17,811 bases of DNA from FEN-1297 sp964530445 (GTDB lineage Bacteria; Bacteroidota; Ignavibacteria; Ignavibacteriales; Ignavibacteriaceae), in the NCBI GenBank assembly GCA_964530445.1, contig CAZHBJ010000060.1:1-17811 (forward strand), given 5' to 3'. How positions within the stretch are numbered: the first letter of the stretch is position 1; the number at the start of each line of letters is the position of its first letter. The notes beneath the pieces were generated by a model, which was given only the letters and a program-made list of their open reading frames with translations, did not search any database and was not told the DNA's origin. This document shows, one piece after another, positions 14,132 through 17,811 of this stretch. The position numbers and the translations under genes are program-made.

Positions 14132-15565
14132 ATGAAAAACATATTATTCTTCTTGCTCGCAGTATTTGTTATCAATTTATTTCCCCAGGATGATGTACAA
14201 AATTTAAATGCAAGAATTGATTCTGTTTTTTCGGATCAATTTTTTCAATCTACTTTTATGGGAATAGATGTTTATGATTTAACAGCAAAAAAAGATTTAT
14301 ATAAAAGGAATGAAAAACTGCTGTTACGTCCTGCGTCCAATATGAAAATATTAACCACTTCCGCAGGACTTTTATTCTTAGGACCGGCTTATAATTTTCA
14401 AACTTCGCTGTATTATATCGGGCAGATTATAAACGGAACTTTATACGGTGATTTATTTGTTGTAGGAGGATGCGATCCGGATTTTTCAACGAAAGATCTA
14501 GACTCATTGGTATCGGTTATTAAAGAAAAAGGGATTCATGAAATTACTGGAAATCTTTTCGGCGATGTAAGTATGATGGATTCGCTTTTTTGGGGCAACG
14601 GCTGGATGTGGAATGATGATCCGTCTACCGATGCACCTTATCTTACTGCACTCGACATAAATGCAAATTCAATAGGAGCAATTGTTAAAAGTTCAAAACT
14701 CGGACAGAAAGCCAACATAACTTTAATCCCGCAAACGGATTTTTTTAAAATTGAAAATTTCACTTCGACTGTTCCGGCAGACAGTCCAAATACTTACTCA
14801 ATAGATAGAGATTGGATTCATAGAAAAAACACTCTGATATTCAAGGGAAATATTAAAAATAAAGTTGTTCCTGATTCACTACAGGATACATTGATGGTAA
14901 ATGTTTACAATCCGGCAAAATATTTTTTAACATTAATGAAGGAACATCTGGAAGAAAACGGTATAAATGTCGACGGGAAAATTTATCTTTCAAAGATTCC
15001 GAACTATGCAATTAATCTTTTCAATTATAAAAGACCTTTTGGAAATGTTATTACGCATTTAAATAAAGTCAGCTATAACTTAGGTGCCGAGATGACTCTT
15101 TATTCGATTGCTGCAAAATATTTCGGCGCGCCTGCAACTGCAAAGAACGGAATTAAAATGGTGGACAGCCTTATTTCTCTTGCCGGGATGAATCCTTCCG
15201 ATTATAGAATAGTTGACGGTTCGGGAGTTTCTCATTATAACTTAATTACCTCGCAATTAATATTATCGGTGTTAAAGTATATGTATTATGAGAAGCCCGG
15301 TTTATTTACTATACTTTATAATTCATTTCCGATTGCCGGAGTAGATGGTACATTAAAGCACAGAATGAAAGACACACCTGCTCAAAATAATGTTCATGCT
15401 AAAACGGGAACACTAAGCGGAGTTTGCAGTTTATCGGGCTATGTTACTGCAAAAAACGGCCATCTAATTGCGTTCTCAATGCTCACGCAGAATTATGTCG
15501 GTAGTGCAAAAAAAGGCAGGGAGTTTCAGGATAGAGTTTGCAATATCTTAGCCGAGTATAAATAA
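14132..15565 (+). CDS. dacB: D-alanyl-D-alanine carboxypeptidase/endopeptidase, PBP4 type (peptidase S13)
   Basis: Low-molecular-mass penicillin-binding protein that trims or cleaves peptidoglycan cross-links in the periplasm. It has a signal peptide (about 1-18, ending LFPQ) and all three active-site motifs: SXXK as SNMK with Ser69 and Lys72; SXN as SYN (314-316); and KTG (424-426, in HAKTGTLSG). The large insert between the first and second motifs, with PYLTALDINANSIGAIV at 169-185, and the IVDGSGVSHYN block (360-370) are typical of the S13 family, so it is PBP4 and not a class A beta-lactamase or PBP5. Length of 477 is normal. The gene stands alone after a 190-nt AT-rich gap, with no clear Shine-Dalgarno before the ATG; prmA starts 27 nt after its stop and may be co-transcribed. 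Confidence 0.93.
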   Translation: MKNILFFLLAVFVINLFPQDDVQNLNARIDSVFSDQFFQSTFMGIDVYDLTAKKDLYKRNEKLLLRPASNMKILTTSAGLLFLGPAYNFQTSLYYIGQIINGTLYGDLFVVGGCDPDFSTKDLDSLVSVIKEKGIHEITGNLFGDVSMMDSLFWGNGWMWNDDPSTDAPYLTALDINANSIGAIVKSSKLGQKANITLIPQTDFFKIENFTSTVPADSPNTYSIDRDWIHRKNTLIFKGNIKNKVVPDSLQDTLMVNVYNPAKYFLTLMKEHLEENGINVDGKIYLSKIPNYAINLFNYKRPFGNVITHLNKVSYNLGAEMTLYSIAAKYFGAPATAKNGIKMVDSLISLAGMNPSDYRIVDGSGVSHYNLITSQLILSVLKYMYYEKPGLFTILYNSFPIAGVDGTLKHRMKDTPAQNNVHAKTGTLSGVCSLSGYVTAKNGHLIAFSMLTQNYVGSAKKGREFQDRVCNILAEYK

Positions 15566-15592
15566 AAATAAAATTATTAATTAAAAAATTTT

Positions 15593-16441
15593 TTGAAGTT
15601 TTATAAAGAATATACCGTAACCGCAGAGCCTTTTATTCCGGAAATATTGTCAAGTATTTTATGGGAACTTGAAATTACCGGAATAAACGAAGAAGTAAAT
15701 TGCCTTAAAGTTTTTGCTTCGGAAAACAGCGGTATCGATACGGAAAAAGTTTCAGAATTATTGAAAAGATTAGTTAGAGAAAAAATGATTTTCAATTTTA
15801 ATGTTGAAGAAAATTTAGTTGAAGATAAAAACTGGAACGAAGAATGGGAAAAGTCTATTAAAGTTACGGAAGTATCAAATAAAATTATAATCAAACCTAC
15901 TTTCCGGGAGTATAAATCTAAACCCGGTCAAATTGTAATTACAATTGATCCTAAAATGTCTTTCGGAACAGGCGAACATCAAACTACTAAACTTGTTCTT
16001 TGGTCTTTAGAGGACAAAGTTGAAAAAGGAATAAAAGTTTTAGATGTCGGTTCCGGAACAAGCATACTTTCAATTGCTTGTGCAAAACTCGGTGCTTCTA
16101 AAGTAATTGCAGTTGATAATGATGAATGGTGTTATTCCAACGGAAAAGAAAATTGTGAATTGAATATGGTATCCGAAAAAGTTGATGTTAGATTGGGGGA
16201 GATTAAAGATGTTGATGAAAAAGATTTTGATCTTATAACGGCTAACATCCAAAAAAATATTTTGATGGATATTGCCGGGGAAATTAAGAAGCGGATAAAA
16301 AAAGGAGGAAAGCTAATCTTATCCGGCTTATTATTTACAGATGAAAACGATATTCTCTCAAAATATACTTCATTAGGATTTAAACTTGAAGAGGAAAAAT
16401 CCCTTGACGAATGGATAGCACTTGCATTTATAATGCAATAA
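15593..16441 (+). CDS. prmA: Ribosomal protein L11 methyltransferase
   Basis: SAM-dependent enzyme that trimethylates the N-terminus and lysines of ribosomal protein L11. The N-terminal substrate-recognition domain (about 1-75) is followed by the family blocks WNEEWEK (81-87), DPKMSFGTGEHQTT (119-132), the SAM-binding loop VLDVGSGTSILSIACAKLGA (149-168), VDND (174-177) and the catalytic-site ANIQKNIL (217-224; ANI(L/Q) in the family). Length of 282 is slightly short but complete. The start is TTG, chosen because the predicted N-terminus KFYKEYTVTAEPF aligns with known PrmA starts and the next Met is at residue 65. No purine-rich ribosome-binding site is visible before it. The stop is 100 nt from the convergent outer-membrane gene. 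Confidence 0.95.
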   Translation: MKFYKEYTVTAEPFIPEILSSILWELEITGINEEVNCLKVFASENSGIDTEKVSELLKRLVREKMIFNFNVEENLVEDKNWNEEWEKSIKVTEVSNKIIIKPTFREYKSKPGQIVITIDPKMSFGTGEHQTTKLVLWSLEDKVEKGIKVLDVGSGTSILSIACAKLGASKVIAVDNDEWCYSNGKENCELNMVSEKVDVRLGEIKDVDEKDFDLITANIQKNILMDIAGEIKKRIKKGGKLILSGLLFTDENDILSKYTSLGFKLEEEKSLDEWIALAFIMQ

Positions 16442-16540
16442 ATCAGAACTTAATTTTAATGAAAGAGGGATAAAATAATTGTTGATCTTTTCCAAAAAAT
16501 CACTTTTAGATAAACGCCTTGATGCCAATAGTATTTTGTC

Positions 16541-17811
16541 TTAAAATCTCCAGCGTGAGTCAATTGCTAGGGAAAAGTACTTTCCTGAATTGGGTGCAAG
16601 TAGTGATTGAAGATCCAGCGTTCCTATATTAAACTCCAAGAATGAAGTTTCAATCCCCAATCCGAATCCCCAATGAAATCCTAGTAAGCCGCCGAATGAA
16701 AATCCGGTTCTCACAAAAGGAATCCAGTCCATTGGTTTCCATTCAGCACCAACAGAAAACCTTGGAGTTAAGCTATTACCCGGCTCATTATTAAACCCCT
16801 GGTTATAATCAAAAGCAAAGAGGAAGCGGCCCGGCCAGCTATTATGGTTAATATCCAAACTATAAGAAACGCCAAGCCTAAGCGCTGTTGGTAAACCACT
16901 GCTGAAACTTCCCGTCTTAATTTTTTCACCATCGAATTGATTTTTTAAAGAATCTAAAAAGTGGCCGTGAGATATATCATTAATAGTATAGCTACCTGTA
17001 TCTGTAATCATTGTAGTATTTTCATTCCAATTTATTCCACCGATATCCGTCAGTGCCAAAGAAACATTCCATACTTTAAATATTGTAGAATTTAGTCCAA
17101 TATCCACTCCAAATCCGGTTCCTGCCGGACTTGGAAATGGCGTTCCTCTCCCTTGGCTTTCCGTTGTATCATTACTGTATTTAAATCCGAAGTTATTTGA
17201 GAAGGCGCCTAGAATTTGATTATTAGCATATAAATTTATCCGGTAATCACTTGTTGTTTGTAGAGATGAGTTTATACTTTCATTTTTTAAATAAAAATAT
17301 CCGTTAACAAGTTTTAAGGAAATTCCGACATTAATTTTATCAATTGATTTTAAGTTTAAATCCGGGAGTTGTCTCGCATATGATAATGAATATTCTCTTA
17401 TCCACCATGCTTTTACTTTTGCATCATTTGTATTATAAGTATGATTAATTAGATTACCGTCTGTAAGCAGATTTGTTACTTCATGCGGAAAATGAAATTC
17501 ACCTTCGAGATGATCCTTCATAGCAAAACCAAATGCGCCTATATTATTATCAGCTTTGTAAGTAACTGATAAAAGGTTAACTGATGTATTTATAAAAACC
17601 AATCCGCCGTTGGCAAAAAGAGAGTTAAGGTTTTGTTTATCATTTTCGGTAAGAATCCTGGGCTGATCATTAACTTTACCAAAGTAATAATTTACATTTT
17701 TAAGGTTAATAAAATTTGTCCCCGTCCCAAGTGAAAGAAATGGAATGGGAAGTACCGTGTTAAATTCCAGACTATTATCCGGCGAGATTATAAGATTAGA
17801 AGGATTAATTC
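16541..17811 (-). CDS. DUF5723-like outer-membrane beta-barrel protein, N-terminus outside the window
   Basis: A barrel protein read from the right edge to a stop at 16541; 422 residues are visible. The frame stays open through the TTG at 17600-17602 to the edge, so that TTG is internal and the start is not in the window. The residues decoded upstream include INPSNLIIS, SLEFNVTLPIPFLSLG and LTENDKQNL, which fit the N-terminal region of the DUF5723 family (NPANL block followed by a short helix) in Bacteroidota and relatives. Alternating hydrophobic strands run through the rest, with IREYSLSYARQL typical of the same family, and the protein ends in Phe (DSRWRF), as expected for a barrel inserted by Bam. 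Such proteins are related in style to PorV/FadL-like barrels; the function is unknown. It converges with prmA. Confidence 0.8.
   Translation of the reverse strand, partial: INPSNLIISPDNSLEFNTVLPIPFLSLGTGTNFINLKNVNYYFGKVNDQPRILTENDKQNLNSLFANGGLVFINTSVNLLSVTYKADNNIGAFGFAMKDHLEGEFHFPHEVTNLLTDGNLINHTYNTNDAKVKAWWIREYSLSYARQLPDLNLKSIDKINVGISLKLVNGYFYLKNESINSSLQTTSDYRINLYANNQILGAFSNNFGFKYSNDTTESQGRGTPFPSPAGTGFGVDIGLNSTIFKVWNVSLALTDIGGINWNENTTMITDTGSYTINDISHGHFLDSLKNQFDGEKIKTGSFSSGLPTALRLGVSYSLDINHNSWPGRFLFAFDYNQGFNNEPGNSLTPRFSVGAEWKPMDWIPFVRTGFSFGGLLGFHWGFGLGIETSFLEFNIGTLDLQSLLAPNSGKYFSLAIDSRWRF

Overview
The window looks like a chromosomal segment of a low-GC member of the Ignavibacteria / Chlorobi-Bacteroidota lineage. 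The main clue is the C-terminus of the large cytochrome gene, which carries the NYPNPFNPST-type sorting domain (type IX secretion, por-type) common in Ignavibacterium and Melioribacter relatives. An hrcA-grpE-dnaJ cluster without dnaK, a DUF5723-type outer-membrane barrel and a TonB receptor with an N-terminal carboxypeptidase-regulatory domain fit the same group. The assignment is an inference from protein style; no rRNA gene is present.

Left part, minus strand (35-2633): a tight run, in transcription order a ComEA-like helix-hairpin-helix DNA-binding protein, a single-pass membrane protein resembling a pseudopilin, a PilM-like actin-fold protein, and rsmD (16S rRNA guanine-966 methyltransferase). 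The first three suggest a remnant or outpost of a type IV pilus/competence apparatus.

Minus strand (2765-5640): the heat-shock operon hrcA-grpE-dnaJ, with 12- and 5-nt gaps. No clear CIRCE operator is visible upstream of hrcA.

Minus strand (5856-8264): an 802-residue secreted cytochrome with nine CXXCH haem motifs between an N-terminal PKD/Ig-like domain and a C-terminal fibronectin-like plus type IX sorting domain. It ends in a strong rho-independent terminator (5801-5832). Its upstream region holds a near-consensus FNR/CRP-family box (8337-8350). This is the most distinctive locus of the window: probably a surface-exposed electron carrier or redox enzyme controlled by oxygen or redox state.

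Plus strand (8682-16441): purM, then a lipoprotein gene overlapping a TonB-dependent receptor gene by one base, a TatD nuclease fused to a radical SAM domain, a PBP4-type D-Ala-D-Ala carboxypeptidase/endopeptidase, and prmA (ribosomal protein L11 methyltransferase). These are mostly housekeeping and envelope genes, separated by short AT-rich gaps.

Right end, minus strand (16541 to the edge): a DUF5723-like outer-membrane beta-barrel gene whose reading frame stays open to the right edge, so its N-terminus lies outside the window.

No tRNA, rRNA, CRISPR array, insertion sequence or phage gene was seen.
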